Positions 34,944 to 44,215 are shown, counted from the stretch's first letter. The stretch: 64,000 bases of DNA from DATAXP01 sp036272935 (GCA_036272935.1 DATAXP010000083.1:58443-122442); one strand, 5' to 3'. Notes: generated from the letters alone by a model not told the origin. Numbers and translations are program-made.

Positions 34944-35066
34944 CCCTCTCCCTTCGGGAGAGGGTGGCCGCCGCTGCGACGGCCGGGTGAGGGTGAGGCG
35001 GAATCCGTCGTCGATCCCGCTTCGCCCTCATCCGGCCTTCGGCCACCTTCTCCCAGAGGGAGAAGG
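34944..35066. repeat. Composite CCCTCTCCC/CCTTCTCCC repeat between DUF1501 and NHL genes
   Basis: A first hairpin CCCTCTCCC/GGGAGAGGG (from 34944) is followed by TCATCCGGCCTTCGGCCA and a second hairpin CCTTCTCCC/GGGAGAAGG (35046-35066). It is the same two-hairpin unit as 45246-45370 and as kinase linker D. Confidence 0.8.
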
Positions 35067-35078
35067 CCGTCAACAAGA

Positions 35079-36476
35079 TCAGCTGATGATTCCGCGAATC
35101 ACATTACCCGCCACGTCGGTCAGGCGTTCTTCGCGACCATGATTGTTGTACGTGAGCCGCTCGTGGTCGAGTCCCAGCAGGTGCAGGATCGTTGCATGCA
35201 CGTCGCGCACGTGCACCTTGTTCTCGACGGCGTACAGCCCCACCTCGTCGGTCGCGCCGAAGGTGGTGCCGCCGCGCACGCCGCCGCCAGCCAGCCACAT
35301 GGTGAAGCCGTAGGGATTGTGATCGCGGCCGTTGCCGCTTTCGCTCATCGGCGTGCGCCCGAACTCGCCACCCCAAACCACAAGCGTCGAATCCAACAGG
35401 CCCCGCCGCTTCAAATCTTTCAGCAGCCCCGCGATCGGCCGGTCACTTTCACGACAGTACCGAGTGTGGTTCGCTTCTAGGTCCTTGTGCGCGTCCCACT
35501 TGCTCCCCGAGCCGAAATACAACTGCACGAAGCGCACACCGCGCTCGACGAGCCGCCGGGCGCGCAAGCAGTTGCGGGCGTTGACGGCCGTTTCGTGGTC
35601 GTCGATGCCGTACAGGTCGCGAGTCTCCTGCGTTTCGCCTTCGATGTCGACCGCCTCGGGAGCTGCCGACTGCATGCGGAAGGCCAACTCGTAGGCGGCG
35701 ATATGCGCTTCGAGTCGATCGTCCTCTTCGCGGCCGTGGCGATGCATCGTATCGAACTGCCGGATGAACTCCAGCCTCGCCTGCTGCCGTGAGTTCGACA
35801 CTCCCGGCGGCGGCGCAAGGTGCAGCATCGGCGAACGACCGGCACGCAACCGTGTCCCCTGGAACGAGCCCGGCAGCGGGCCGCTGCTCCAGTTGTGATA
35901 GTTTCCGGGCGGATCGGCCTGTCCGTCGGCCATCACCACGAATCCCGGCAGGTTATCGCATTCGCTTCCCAGGCCGTACAGCGCCCACGAACCGAGGCTG
36001 GGCCGCCCGGCCAGCAAGCTGCCGGTGTTCATCTGCAACACGCTACGCACATGGTTCAGTCCGTCGGCCGTGCAACTGCGCACCACTGCCAGGTCGTCGG
36101 CACAGGTGGCGATTTCGGGGAGCCAGTCGCTGGCCCACAGACCGCTAGAGCCGTGTTGCTTGAATTTTCGCGAAGAGGCAAGCAGCGGAGTGTCGGCCGT
36201 CACTCCCATTGCCGTCACCGGGCGCAGAAAACTCTCCGGCAGCGGCGCCCCGGCCAGTTTGTTCAACGCCGGCTTCGGATCGAACAGATCGAGATGGCTC
36301 GGCCCGCCGTCGATGAAGCACCAAATCACGCTCTTGGCACGCGGGGCGAAATGCGCGGTCGCCTCGCCCCGCGACGTGTCTCCCATCGCTGCTAGCGCCA
36401 GCGCGCCGAAGCCGCCACCTGCTCGACGCAGGAAGTCGCGGCGTGTCTGTGGGTAAAAGTAGCCGGTGCGGTGCAT
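35079..36476 (-). CDS. DUF1501 protein paired with PSD1/PSCyt2
   Basis: The 465-residue protein has a twin-arginine-type leader (QTRRDFLRRAGGGFGALALA). The DUF1501 signature SVIWCFIDGGPSHLDLFDPKP follows. Later comes LVVWGGEFGRTPMSESGNGR, with NPYGFTMWLAGGGVRGG and a C-terminal HATILHLLGLDHERLTY. The ATG at 36476 follows the stop of the PSD1 gene after a single base (TGACATG), so the pair is translationally coupled. This is the common planctomycete arrangement. The biochemical function is unknown. The fold is that of alkaline phosphatases and sulfatases. Confidence 0.88.
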   Translation of the reverse strand: MHRTGYFYPQTRRDFLRRAGGGFGALALAAMGDTSRGEATAHFAPRAKSVIWCFIDGGPSHLDLFDPKPALNKLAGAPLPESFLRPVTAMGVTADTPLLASSRKFKQHGSSGLWASDWLPEIATCADDLAVVRSCTADGLNHVRSVLQMNTGSLLAGRPSLGSWALYGLGSECDNLPGFVVMADGQADPPGNYHNWSSGPLPGSFQGTRLRAGRSPMLHLAPPPGVSNSRQQARLEFIRQFDTMHRHGREEDDRLEAHIAAYELAFRMQSAAPEAVDIEGETQETRDLYGIDDHETAVNARNCLRARRLVERGVRFVQLYFGSGSKWDAHKDLEANHTRYCRESDRPIAGLLKDLKRRGLLDSTLVVWGGEFGRTPMSESGNGRDHNPYGFTMWLAGGGVRGGTTFGATDEVGLYAVENKVHVRDVHATILHLLGLDHERLTYNNHGREERLTDVAGNVIRGIIS

Positions 36477-36477
36477 G

Positions 36478-38646
36478 TCAATCGACGTACAAGAATTCGC
36501 TAGTGTTGAACAACGCCTGGCAAAAGTCGACGATCGCCGCGCGTCGCTCGCCGTCGAGCGTCTGCATCCGCTCGATGAACGCACGCCCCGCGGCAACTTC
36601 TTCGTCCGACGGTTCGCGCGCCAGCGCCTCGCGGTACGCTTGCCGAACGATGGTGTCGATATTGCGCAGCTCGTTCAGCCGCGTCGCCCACTCGGCGGCA
36701 CAGGTGACCGCCACTGGCCCGTTGAGCATCGCCAGTGCTTGCCCCGCAGTGGTCGTCTCGACCCGGCGCGGGCAACTCTCCTGCCGATCGGGCGCATCGA
36801 ACGCTTCGAACATCGGGTAGCGCGTGTTGCGCTTCACGAACACGTAAATCGACCTCCGGCGCTGCTCCTGCTCGTCGGCATCAGGATTCCAGCCTGGGTC
36901 GGTCACCCCCGCTGGCAACGCGGGATGGGCGCTGGGGCCGAACATGCGCGGATTCAAGGTGCCCGAGATTTGCAGCATCGCGTCGCGCATCTGCTCGCCG
37001 TCCAGTCGTCGTCGCGGACCGTGCCACAGCAGCCGATTCTGCGGATCGGCCGCCAGCGCCGCCGCGCTTGTTGCACCGACGAGCGAAGTTTGCCGATACG
37101 TGGCCGAGCTGACGATCATCCGGTGCAGCCGCTTCAAGCTCCAGCCGTGCTCGACGAAGTCACTGGCCAGCCAATCGAGCAGTTCACGATGCGTCGGCGG
37201 CGAACCGGAACTGCCGAAGTCGCTACTCGTGGCGACCAATCCCGTGCCGAAGTGCCACTGCCAGACGCGATTGACGATCACCCGCGGCGTGAGCGGGTGC
37301 TTGGCCTCGGTGATCCACGCCGCCAGTACCGATCGGCGGCCCGTCGAACCCGCCAGTGGTGGAATCCGTGGAATGTCGTGACTCAGCAGCGACGGAAAGC
37401 CCGCTTGCACCTCTTCCAGCGGCTGATGGGCGTTGCCGACGGCCAGCCGGTGCGTCGGAGGCGACACGCGCCCCGCATCGACCACCGTGTCGGCCGTGGG
37501 CAGCGGCTCCGGCTTGATGGCATCGAATTCGGCAAGCCGGTCGAGCAGTCTGCCGTAGCGCGTTTCCTCGTCGCCGGGCAGCTTGATGCTCGTCTCGCGC
37601 CCTTTCCATTCCAAAAAGATGTTCCCTTGATACGCAAGCTGCCGCTGCTCAGGTGTCCGCTCGGCCTCGGGAGTGTCGAGCGCTCGGCACACGTCCGGGC
37701 CCAGCATCGCCCGGCCTTCGACAATGCGCTTGCTGCGTTCTGGCGCAAAAACCGCGTCGATCTCGGCACGGATGCTCGCCGTCGCCTCTTCCCAAGCCCG
37801 CTGCTGCTGGGCATGCTTCGCGATTTGCTCAGGCGCGGCGACCGCGACGCTCGATTGCAGCATCGGCTGAAAGAATGCTACCAGGCGGTAGTAATCGGCC
37901 TGCGGAATGTCGTCGAACTTGTGGTCGTGGCAGCGTGCGCACTGCACGGTGAGTCCCAGCAGTGCCTGGCCGACGACGCTCACCGTGTCGTCGATGATCT
38001 CTTGCCGCCGCGAGCGCAGATCGACAGCGTTCGTCTCCTCGCCGCCGAGACGGCAGAAGCCGGTGGCAATCTGGGCATCGAGATTGTCGGGTTCCAGCTC
38101 ATCGCCGGCGAGTTGCTGCCGCACGAAGCGGTCGAATGGCAGATCGTGGTTGAACGCCCGGATGCAGTAGTCGCGGTAGTGATACGCCCCCGGGCGGGCA
38201 CGATCCTCGTTGAAGCCGTCGCTCTCGGCGTAGCGCGCCAGGTCGAGCCACTGCTGGGCCATCCGCTCGCCGTAGTGCGGCGAGGCAAGCAGCCGATCGA
38301 CCACGCGCTCGTAGGCATCAGTCGAGGCGTCGGCGAGAAACGATTGTTGGTCCTCGACCGTCGGCGGCAGACCGGTGAGGTCGAATGTGACGCGCCGCAG
38401 CAAGGCGAGCCGCTCGGCGGGCGCGCTCGGTTCCAGACCGTGTCGCCGCAGCTCGGCCACCGCGAACGCATCAATCGGATTGACCGATTCGGCGCCATCG
38501 GCGGCTCGCGGCACCGCGGGCCTCACCGCCGGCGTGAAGGGCCATCGCCCGGCCTGCGGCGCGGTGGCGTCGATTCGCTCCGCCGCCGACGAGGCAAGAG
38601 CGACTATTCCCAAGCAGAAAGCGATCGTAGCGCCACGCAGGTACAT
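36478..38646 (-). CDS. PSCyt2/PSD1 (DUF1549-DUF1553) protein
   Basis: The 722-residue secreted protein has a signal peptide (about 1-22). An N-terminal PSCyt2/DUF1549 part (about 45-260) includes NPIDAFAVAELRRHGLEPS and LGLTVQCARCHDHKFDDI, a CX2CH haem-type motif. The C-terminal PSD1/DUF1553 part (about 440-700) includes RVIVNRVWQWHFGTGLV, DFGSSGSPPTHRELLDWLA and RRLDGEQMRDAML. It is planctomycete-specific and of unknown function. A redox or carbohydrate-related role has been proposed from context only. It starts 36 bp after the aldo/keto reductase stop, so it may extend the sugar operon. Confidence 0.9.
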   Translation of the reverse strand: MYLRGATIAFCLGIVALASSAAERIDATAPQAGRWPFTPAVRPAVPRAADGAESVNPIDAFAVAELRRHGLEPSAPAERLALLRRVTFDLTGLPPTVEDQQSFLADASTDAYERVVDRLLASPHYGERMAQQWLDLARYAESDGFNEDRARPGAYHYRDYCIRAFNHDLPFDRFVRQQLAGDELEPDNLDAQIATGFCRLGGEETNAVDLRSRRQEIIDDTVSVVGQALLGLTVQCARCHDHKFDDIPQADYYRLVAFFQPMLQSSVAVAAPEQIAKHAQQQRAWEEATASIRAEIDAVFAPERSKRIVEGRAMLGPDVCRALDTPEAERTPEQRQLAYQGNIFLEWKGRETSIKLPGDEETRYGRLLDRLAEFDAIKPEPLPTADTVVDAGRVSPPTHRLAVGNAHQPLEEVQAGFPSLLSHDIPRIPPLAGSTGRRSVLAAWITEAKHPLTPRVIVNRVWQWHFGTGLVATSSDFGSSGSPPTHRELLDWLASDFVEHGWSLKRLHRMIVSSATYRQTSLVGATSAAALAADPQNRLLWHGPRRRLDGEQMRDAMLQISGTLNPRMFGPSAHPALPAGVTDPGWNPDADEQEQRRRSIYVFVKRNTRYPMFEAFDAPDRQESCPRRVETTTAGQALAMLNGPVAVTCAAEWATRLNELRNIDTIVRQAYREALAREPSDEEVAAGRAFIERMQTLDGERRAAIVDFCQALFNTSEFLYVD

Positions 38647-38681
38647 CTTTCCAGTATACCTTGCGCCGCGCCGCGGTCTCG

Positions 38682-39614
38682 TCAGTTGTTTTCGGGCAGC
38701 CCCTCGGTATGGCCGAGGTTTTGGACCGGGGCGAAGATCGCCTGCACCTCGGCCAGCAGTATCGTGTCGAGCGGCTCAACGGCCCAGCGAGCCCAACGGC
38801 GAATGTTCTCGGGATTGGCGCTGCCGGCGATCGTCGTCGTAATGTCGGGATGGGCGATCGAGAATTGCACGGCAAGCTGCGCGATGTCGACGCCTCGGTT
38901 GGCGCAGTGTGCCGCCGCCTTGCGGGCCGCTTCCTTCACCGCTTCCGGCTCCTTGAGCCACTTCGGCAACGGAGCGTTCGTCAGCAGCCGAGCGCTGAAC
39001 GGGCCGGCATTCATCGCCCCCACGCCACGCGATTTCAAATACGGCACGGTCTCGTCGGCGAAGCGAGTGTTCTGCAACGTGTACTGGTTGTAGCTGAGCA
39101 CGCAATCGACGGCGGTCTGATCGCAGACAAAGTGAAAAACCTTCTGCGGATAGCCGCTGAAACCGATGTAGCGCACCTTACCTTGCTGTTGCACACGCCG
39201 CAGCGCGGGAATCGTTTCATCGACGATCTGCTGCATCGGCACGAACTCGATATCGTGGCAGAGCAGAATGTCCAAGTGATCGGTCCCGAGCCGGTGCAGC
39301 GACACGTCGACGCTTTCGGCGACGCGCTTGGCCGAGAAATCGAAGTGCTCCAGGTCGTAGCGGCCCAGCTTCGTGCACAGTAGGTACCGAGCGCGGGACA
39401 CATCGCGCAAGGCGATTCCTAGCAGCACCTCGCTCATGCCGCGGCCGTAGAACGGCGAGGTGTCGATGAAGTTCAGTCCGCAATCGAGCGCGACGTGTAC
39501 GCTCTTCAAGGCTTCGTCGATCGAGACGCTACGAAACTCCTGCCCCAGGCTCGAAGCGCCAAAGCTGAGAATGGGAAGATCGAGATCAGTCTTGCCAAGC
39601 CGGCGAGTTTGCAT
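38682..39614 (-). CDS. Aldo/keto reductase, L-galactose/L-fucose dehydrogenase-like
   Basis: The 310-residue TIM-barrel enzyme starts MQTRRLGKTDLDLPILSFG. It has NFIDTSPFYGRGMSEVLLG with the catalytic Asp and Tyr, LLCTKLGRYDLEHFDFSAKR with the Lys, and DILLCHDIEFVPMQQIVDET with the catalytic His. The CHDIEF phrase and FDFSAKRV closely resemble plant L-galactose dehydrogenase and the bacterial relatives that oxidise L-fucose. The lactonase gene next door fits oxidation of an L-sugar to its lactone. The ATG is 5 bp after the lactonase stop. Confidence 0.85.
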   Translation of the reverse strand: MQTRRLGKTDLDLPILSFGASSLGQEFRSVSIDEALKSVHVALDCGLNFIDTSPFYGRGMSEVLLGIALRDVSRARYLLCTKLGRYDLEHFDFSAKRVAESVDVSLHRLGTDHLDILLCHDIEFVPMQQIVDETIPALRRVQQQGKVRYIGFSGYPQKVFHFVCDQTAVDCVLSYNQYTLQNTRFADETVPYLKSRGVGAMNAGPFSARLLTNAPLPKWLKEPEAVKEAARKAAAHCANRGVDIAQLAVQFSIAHPDITTTIAGSANPENIRRWARWAVEPLDTILLAEVQAIFAPVQNLGHTEGLPENN

Positions 39615-39619
39615 GGGCG

Positions 39620-40456
39620 TTAGGTATCCGACAGCCGGTAGAAACGGGTGGCGTTGAGGCCGAAAATCTTTGCCTCTGCGGCGGGATGATGCTTCGCCAC
39701 GTAATCGTGCACGAGAGCATACACGCCGGCATAACGAGCGGCCAGCAGGGCCACGGGCCAATCGCTGCCGAACATCAAGCGATCGGGGCCGAATGCCTCG
39801 AACGCCGCATCGAGGTACGGCTGAAAGTCGTCGGCCTTCCAAGCGTTCCACTTCGCTTCGGTCACCATGCCCGAAACCTTACACATCACGTTCGGGCTTT
39901 TGGCCAACTCGAAGAACTGTTCGCGCCACGGCGAGAGCGTGCCGTCCTTGATCCCTGGCTTCGCCAGGTGATCGAGCACGAACGGCTGATCGGGGAACTC
40001 CTGCACCAGCGCGATCGCCGCGGGTAGTTGCCGAGGGAAGATCAGGATGTCGTACGTCAGCTTGAATTGCCGCAGCTTGCCGATGCCACGGCGGAAATCG
40101 GCGCGGCGCATGAAGGCGTCGTCGGGTTCGTCCTGCACCACGTGTCGCACGCCGACGAGCTTCGGGTTGCCGGCAAACTTCGCAAGCTGCTCTTGGGTAC
40201 TTTGCGAACACAACTCGACCCAGCCGACCACGCCCTTGACGGTACCAAAGTGATCGGCCAACTCGAGCAGCCAGCGCGTCTCTTCGAGCGTCTGCCGGGC
40301 CTGCACCGCCACGCAGCCGTCGAGCCCGCAAGCTTGCAGCTCCGGACGCAGGTCGGTCGGCAAGTAATCGCGCCGGATCGGCCAGTCGGGCTTCATCCAG
40401 CCGTATTCGTCGGCGCTAAATTTCCAGAAATGCTGATGAGAATCGATGCGCATCAT
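39620..40456 (-). CDS. Amidohydrolase-2 family, L-fuconolactonase-like
   Basis: The 278-residue TIM-barrel hydrolase begins MMRIDSHQHFWKF with the metal-binding HQH. It has IRRDYLPTDLRPELQACGLDG, VAVQARQTLEETRWLLELAD, VGVRHVVQDEPDDAFM, QPFVLDHLAKPGI, CKVSGMVTEAKW and LMFGSDWPVALLAA with the catalytic Asp. These are the marks of the bacterial L-fucono-1,5-lactone hydrolase group. It probably opens the lactone formed by the neighbouring reductase. Its ATG overlaps the MFS stop (ATGA) and its stop is 5 bp before the AKR start. Confidence 0.87.
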   Translation of the reverse strand: MMRIDSHQHFWKFSADEYGWMKPDWPIRRDYLPTDLRPELQACGLDGCVAVQARQTLEETRWLLELADHFGTVKGVVGWVELCSQSTQEQLAKFAGNPKLVGVRHVVQDEPDDAFMRRADFRRGIGKLRQFKLTYDILIFPRQLPAAIALVQEFPDQPFVLDHLAKPGIKDGTLSPWREQFFELAKSPNVMCKVSGMVTEAKWNAWKADDFQPYLDAAFEAFGPDRLMFGSDWPVALLAARYAGVYALVHDYVAKHHPAAEAKIFGLNATRFYRLSDT

Positions 40457-41712
40457 GTCCCCGTGCTGGTTGCGACCTGTGGACGGATCAACAGCATCAA
40501 CCCGACCGATACGAACGCCGCGGCTGCAAACATGCCAAAGATCAAGTTCAACGGCACTTCGCGGTCGCGCAACACGCCGAAGCCCCAATCGGCGAAGCCG
40601 CCGGTGCTGGTGCTCACCATGTTCATGATGCCATAGCCGGTGGCCCGCAAGTCGGAACGCGCGATCTGCGAGAGGATCGGCATGTTGTTCGTGTCGAAGA
40701 AGCCCCAGCCGATGCCGAACAGCACCAGGAACGCAATCGCCACTCCTAGCGTCGGTGCGTCGCCGACGCCGAACAAGGCGGGAATCAACAGGCTCATACC
40801 GATGGCGCTGATGTAGATGCGGCCGCGCACCGTGCGGTGCATCAGCCGATCAGCCAGCCAGCCGCCAACGAACGCTCCGACGAGCGATGCCAGGTTCACG
40901 TACAACGTGGCCGACACGCCGGCATGCCCCTGGCCGATGTGGAACTTGTCCTTGAGGATGGCGGGCATCCAATCCTTGACGATCCACCCCGCCTGCGCCG
41001 GCAGCGTGAAACACGCCACCAGTAGCAGGAACGAACGGTTGCCGAACAGATCGCGCGCAGCCGTACGAATCGAGACGTGCCCTTCGGGCTCGGCGGCACT
41101 TTCGATCGCCAAGGCGGGTGGATCGCGTAGCAGCACCAGCAGCGGCAAGGCGTAGCACACCCCAACGATGCCAGTCAGATCGAACGCGAATCGCCAACCG
41201 AAATCGGGATCCTCGGCCACGTAGCCGCTGAAGCCGCCGATGATAATGCCGGCGTAAATGGCCGTTTGGTGAACGCCAACCGCGCGCGAGCGCGTATCGC
41301 CGGTGTGATAGTCGGCGATCAAGGCCAGCGCGGCCGGGATGTAAAATGCTTCGCTGATCCCCATCAGGGTGCGCGTCCAGAGCAAGGTTTCGTAGCTCGT
41401 CACGCGGCCGGTGGCCCAGGTGATGGCTGACCACACGAACAGACTGGCGCAAATGACGTACCGCCGACTGAAGCGGTCGGCAATGTAGCCGCCGATGGGG
41501 CTCATCGCGGCGTACACCCACTTGAACTGGCCGAGCATGTAGCCCCAATTGGCCTCGAGGCCGATGCTCGGGATGTCCTGCATCACCGAGTACTTCATCG
41601 CGGCAAGCATCTGCCGGTCGAGATAATTCAGCAGCGCCACCGGCCATAGCAGCGCGACGGCCAGCCACGCGGTGCGCAGCGAATGCGTCATTCGAGTACC
41701 GTGGTTCGTCAT
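40453..41712 (-). CDS. MFS transporter (ACS-like sugar or sugar-acid carrier)
   Basis: The 419-residue membrane protein has about 12 helices. VALLNYLDRQMLAAM, the loop GGYIADRFSRRYVI, and IYAGIIIGGFSGYV are typical of the anion:cation symporter branch of MFS. Being the first gene of a tightly overlapping operon with an L-fuconolactonase-like hydrolase and an L-fucose/L-galactose dehydrogenase-like AKR, it likely imports an L-sugar or a sugar acid. An alternative ATG at 41691 would shorten it by seven residues. It diverges from the gene at 41781. Confidence 0.85.
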   Translation of the reverse strand: MTNHGTRMTHSLRTAWLAVALLWPVALLNYLDRQMLAAMKYSVMQDIPSIGLEANWGYMLGQFKWVYAAMSPIGGYIADRFSRRYVICASLFVWSAITWATGRVTSYETLLWTRTLMGISEAFYIPAALALIADYHTGDTRSRAVGVHQTAIYAGIIIGGFSGYVAEDPDFGWRFAFDLTGIVGVCYALPLLVLLRDPPALAIESAAEPEGHVSIRTAARDLFGNRSFLLLVACFTLPAQAGWIVKDWMPAILKDKFHIGQGHAGVSATLYVNLASLVGAFVGGWLADRLMHRTVRGRIYISAIGMSLLIPALFGVGDAPTLGVAIAFLVLFGIGWGFFDTNNMPILSQIARSDLRATGYGIMNMVSTSTGGFADWGFGVLRDREVPLNLIFGMFAAAAFVSVGLMLLIRPQVATSTGT

Positions 41713-41780
41713 GGCACCCCGTACCTTACTTGTGCCGCGAAGGAATGCCAGCTAGAAAACGGCACCCAGAGGAGCAATTC

Positions 41781-42374
41781 ATGGAGCAAATCGAGAAGCG
41801 TATCTTGCCCGGGCATGAGCTGGTCGGCCATCGCCGCGCGGCGAGCGTAGGGAGCGTGCCGCTGGAGCGGCTGGTTGCGCTGTGGCTGCGAGCCACGTCG
41901 CGGATCGTCAAGCACGGGTTTGTGATCGAGTTGGCCGACCTGGAGCCGCCGCGGACCGGCATTTTCGACGGGCTACGGATCGTGATCGATCCCGATGTGC
42001 CGTTCGAGATGCAATGCTTCGTGCTGGTGCACTTGTTCGGCCACTCGGTGCAATGGGTCGCCCCGAGCCTCGCCGCGCAGCTCACCGCGCTGCAAACTAC
42101 GACCGATCACGACAATTTCATGCAGGTGCTGCACGACTACGAGTACCAAGCGGCCCGGTTCGCGCTGAGCCTAATGCGCGAAGCGGGAATAGGCGATCTC
42201 GATGCCTGGTTAGCCGATTTTGTCGAAACCGATTGGCGCTACGTCGAGGGCTTTTATCGCACCGGCGAGATTCCGCGCTGGGAGAACTGTGTCGCCGCAG
42301 CTCGAGCTCCCGTAGAACCGCTGCCGATTCCGCCGCTCATGCACCGGCGCGTCGAGGTGCGGTACGCGTTTTGA
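41781..42374 (+). CDS. Protein with HLFGH motif, metallopeptidase-like, function unknown
   Basis: The 197-residue protein starts at an ATG preceded by AGAGGAG. DGLRIVIDPDVPFEMQCF is followed by VLVHLFGHSVQWVAP. The HxxxH core resembles the HEFGH of ImmA/IrrE-like zinc peptidases, but the catalytic Glu is replaced by Leu. A later stretch, DYEYQAARFALSLMREAG, could supply a third ligand Glu as in that family. It is therefore either a catalytically dead relative or a distinct family. No DNA-binding domain is seen. The gene converges on the last gene of the PspA cluster with 5 bp between stops. Confidence 0.6.
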   Translation: MEQIEKRILPGHELVGHRRAASVGSVPLERLVALWLRATSRIVKHGFVIELADLEPPRTGIFDGLRIVIDPDVPFEMQCFVLVHLFGHSVQWVAPSLAAQLTALQTTTDHDNFMQVLHDYEYQAARFALSLMREAGIGDLDAWLADFVETDWRYVEGFYRTGEIPRWENCVAAARAPVEPLPIPPLMHRRVEVRYAF

Positions 42375-42379
42375 AGTGG

Positions 42380-43267
42380 CTATTTCGTCAGCACCACCGC
42401 GGGGCGCGAGACCAGCGAGGGCACCGCTTCGTCCACCGTGTCGAGGCCGGTGGCGAACGATAGTTCCTTCATGGTGCGCTCGGTGTCGGCCATCGAACTT
42501 GCCACCTGGTCGATCTGCCCCGACACATAATCCGGTTCTTGGCGATTGATCGCCAGTTCGCCAAGCGACTGGATCTTGTTTTCCAGGCGTTGGATTTCCA
42601 GGGCCAGCAGGTTGTAATTCTCGCGGGCCTTGGCGAGGTTTTCGAGCCGTTGCCGCGAGGTCTGCAAGCTGTCTTCGAGAGTTTTGCGGGCCCGATCGCG
42701 CGCCGGGCCATCGGGCTGCTGAGCGAGCCGGGCGAGTTGATCTTCGAACGACTTAATCGATCGCTCGAGCTGCTTCTGATCGGTCCGCTCCAGGAACTGT
42801 TCGAGGGTGTAGTGCGTGAACAGCAGCCGCAGATAGATCCACAACAGCCTGTCGAGCCCCGCGATCTGGAAACCTTCGAGCGGCAGCGACGGCGTCTCGT
42901 TGCCGGGGCTTTTGATCTGGCTCGCGAGTTGCCGCAGCTCGATGCAGCGATTGCGCAGCGATTGGAACCGCTGAAGTGCCGGCTTCGGCAAGGCGTTGAG
43001 GATGCGCGCAAGCGCCGCGTCGGCTGCCTGCGATTCGTTGCTGCTCGCCGCGGCCGAGGCGCGGGCGTTGACGTAGGCCTGGAACTTGGGATGACCGGCC
43101 AGCAGGCCGACGTATGCCACTTCGCCGGCCATCACTAGCGCGGCCAGCGCCTCGGGCAGCGGGCTGAGCGCGGCGAACCCCATGCCGCCGAGGAACGCCA
43201 GCAGGTTCCAGCGATTCACAAAGGCCGCCTGGAGATACTTGCCGAACGACACCGCAAAGCCTCGCAT
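42380..43267 (-). CDS. Membrane-anchored coiled-coil protein of the PspA/ABC cluster
   Basis: The 295-residue protein has two N-terminal hydrophobic segments (about 20-36 and 39-60, WNLLAFLGGMGFAALSPL and LAALVMAGEVAYVGLLAG). A long helical part follows with heptad-like stretches (about 165-245, including LERSIKSFEDQLARLAQQ and ENYNLLALEIQRLENKIQ). I do not recognise a named family. It is the last gene of the minus-strand cluster, 30 bp after the ATPase gene. Its membrane anchor and coiled coil suggest a structural role beside PspA. Confidence 0.65.
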   Translation of the reverse strand: MRGFAVSFGKYLQAAFVNRWNLLAFLGGMGFAALSPLPEALAALVMAGEVAYVGLLAGHPKFQAYVNARASAAASSNESQAADAALARILNALPKPALQRFQSLRNRCIELRQLASQIKSPGNETPSLPLEGFQIAGLDRLLWIYLRLLFTHYTLEQFLERTDQKQLERSIKSFEDQLARLAQQPDGPARDRARKTLEDSLQTSRQRLENLAKARENYNLLALEIQRLENKIQSLGELAINRQEPDYVSGQIDQVASSMADTERTMKELSFATGLDTVDEAVPSLVSRPAVVLTK

Positions 43268-43297
43268 ACCGATGGATCGACCGACGCCAATTTTACG

Positions 43298-44215
43298 TCA
43301 TTTTACCGGCCGCTGGCGACCGGCTTCCAGTTCGGTGATTAGATCGCGGATGTAGCCGACGGTCTGCTGGAAGCGCGGATCGCGATGAATCTCGGCGGCC
43401 GGATACGCTGGCGGCTCGACCTTGATCTCGCGGACGATCGTCCCTGGTGCAGCGGTCATCACATAAATGCGGTCGCCGAGGAACACCGCCTCCTCAATGC
43501 TGTGCGTGATGAAGAACACCGTGGCTTCGACCTCGCGCCACAGGCGCACCAGCAGGTCTTGCATGTTCGAGCGCGTTTGTGGATCGAGCGCGCCGAATGG
43601 CTCGTCCATCAGGATGATCCGCGGCCGCAGGGCCAGCGTCCTGGCGATCGCGACGCGCTGCCGCATGCCGCCGGACAGCTCGTGCGGAAACTTCTCGGCG
43701 TCGGTGTCGACGTTCAGCCCGACGTGCTGCATCCAGTGCCGGCCCAGCTCGTCGCGCTCGCGCCGAGCGACGCCCATGCACTCGAGGCCGAAGGTGATGT
43801 TCTCCAGCACGCTGCGGTTGTCGAAGCTGGTGTAGTCCTGGAACACCATGCCGCGATCGGCCCCGGGCGCGGTGACCGGAGAGCCGAGCACCAGCACTTC
43901 GCCGCTGGTGGCCGGATGCTGCGGCTCTAAGGCGGCAATGAGCCGTAGGATGGTGCTCTTGCCGCAGCCGCTGGGGCCGAGCACGCAGATGAACTCCCCC
44001 TTGCCGACCAGGTCCTCGACGACAAACGTCACGTCGTGGATGGCGGTGTAGGCGTTGCTGCTGCCGGGGTTGTAGGTCTTAGTGACGTGGCGGAACTCGA
44101 CGACGTGCGGCCGGGCGATCTCGGCAGGGCGGCGCACATGGTCGAGCACCTCGCCCATGCCGATCGGCTGAGCCGCGGGTTCCGTCGCAACGGCGGTAGT
44201 CGGCGCCTCGCTCAC
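43298..44215 (-). CDS. ABC transporter ATP-binding protein (NitT/TauT-SsuB type)
   Basis: The 305-residue ATPase has Walker A LGPSGCGKSTILRLIA and a Q-loop at VFQDYTSFDNR. The signature LSGGMRQRVAIAR, Walker B IILMDEPFGALD and a switch His in FITHSIEEAVFL complete the motif set. It belongs to the group energising uptake of nitrate, taurine, sulfonates and similar small molecules. An N-terminal extension of about 35 residues precedes the core. The start overlaps the permease stop as ATGA. It forms a complete importer with the permease and the OmpA-fused binding protein upstream. Confidence 0.9.
   Translation of the reverse strand: MSEAPTTAVATEPAAQPIGMGEVLDHVRRPAEIARPHVVEFRHVTKTYNPGSSNAYTAIHDVTFVVEDLVGKGEFICVLGPSGCGKSTILRLIAALEPQHPATSGEVLVLGSPVTAPGADRGMVFQDYTSFDNRSVLENITFGLECMGVARRERDELGRHWMQHVGLNVDTDAEKFPHELSGGMRQRVAIARTLALRPRIILMDEPFGALDPQTRSNMQDLLVRLWREVEATVFFITHSIEEAVFLGDRIYVMTAAPGTIVREIKVEPPAYPAAEIHRDPRFQQTVGYIRDLITELEAGRQRPVK

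Noticed and set aside
36466..39093. 875-codon open frame on the plus strand
   Set aside because: It is antisense to the PSD1 and AKR genes, whose motifs are unambiguous. Long antisense frames are expected at this GC content.
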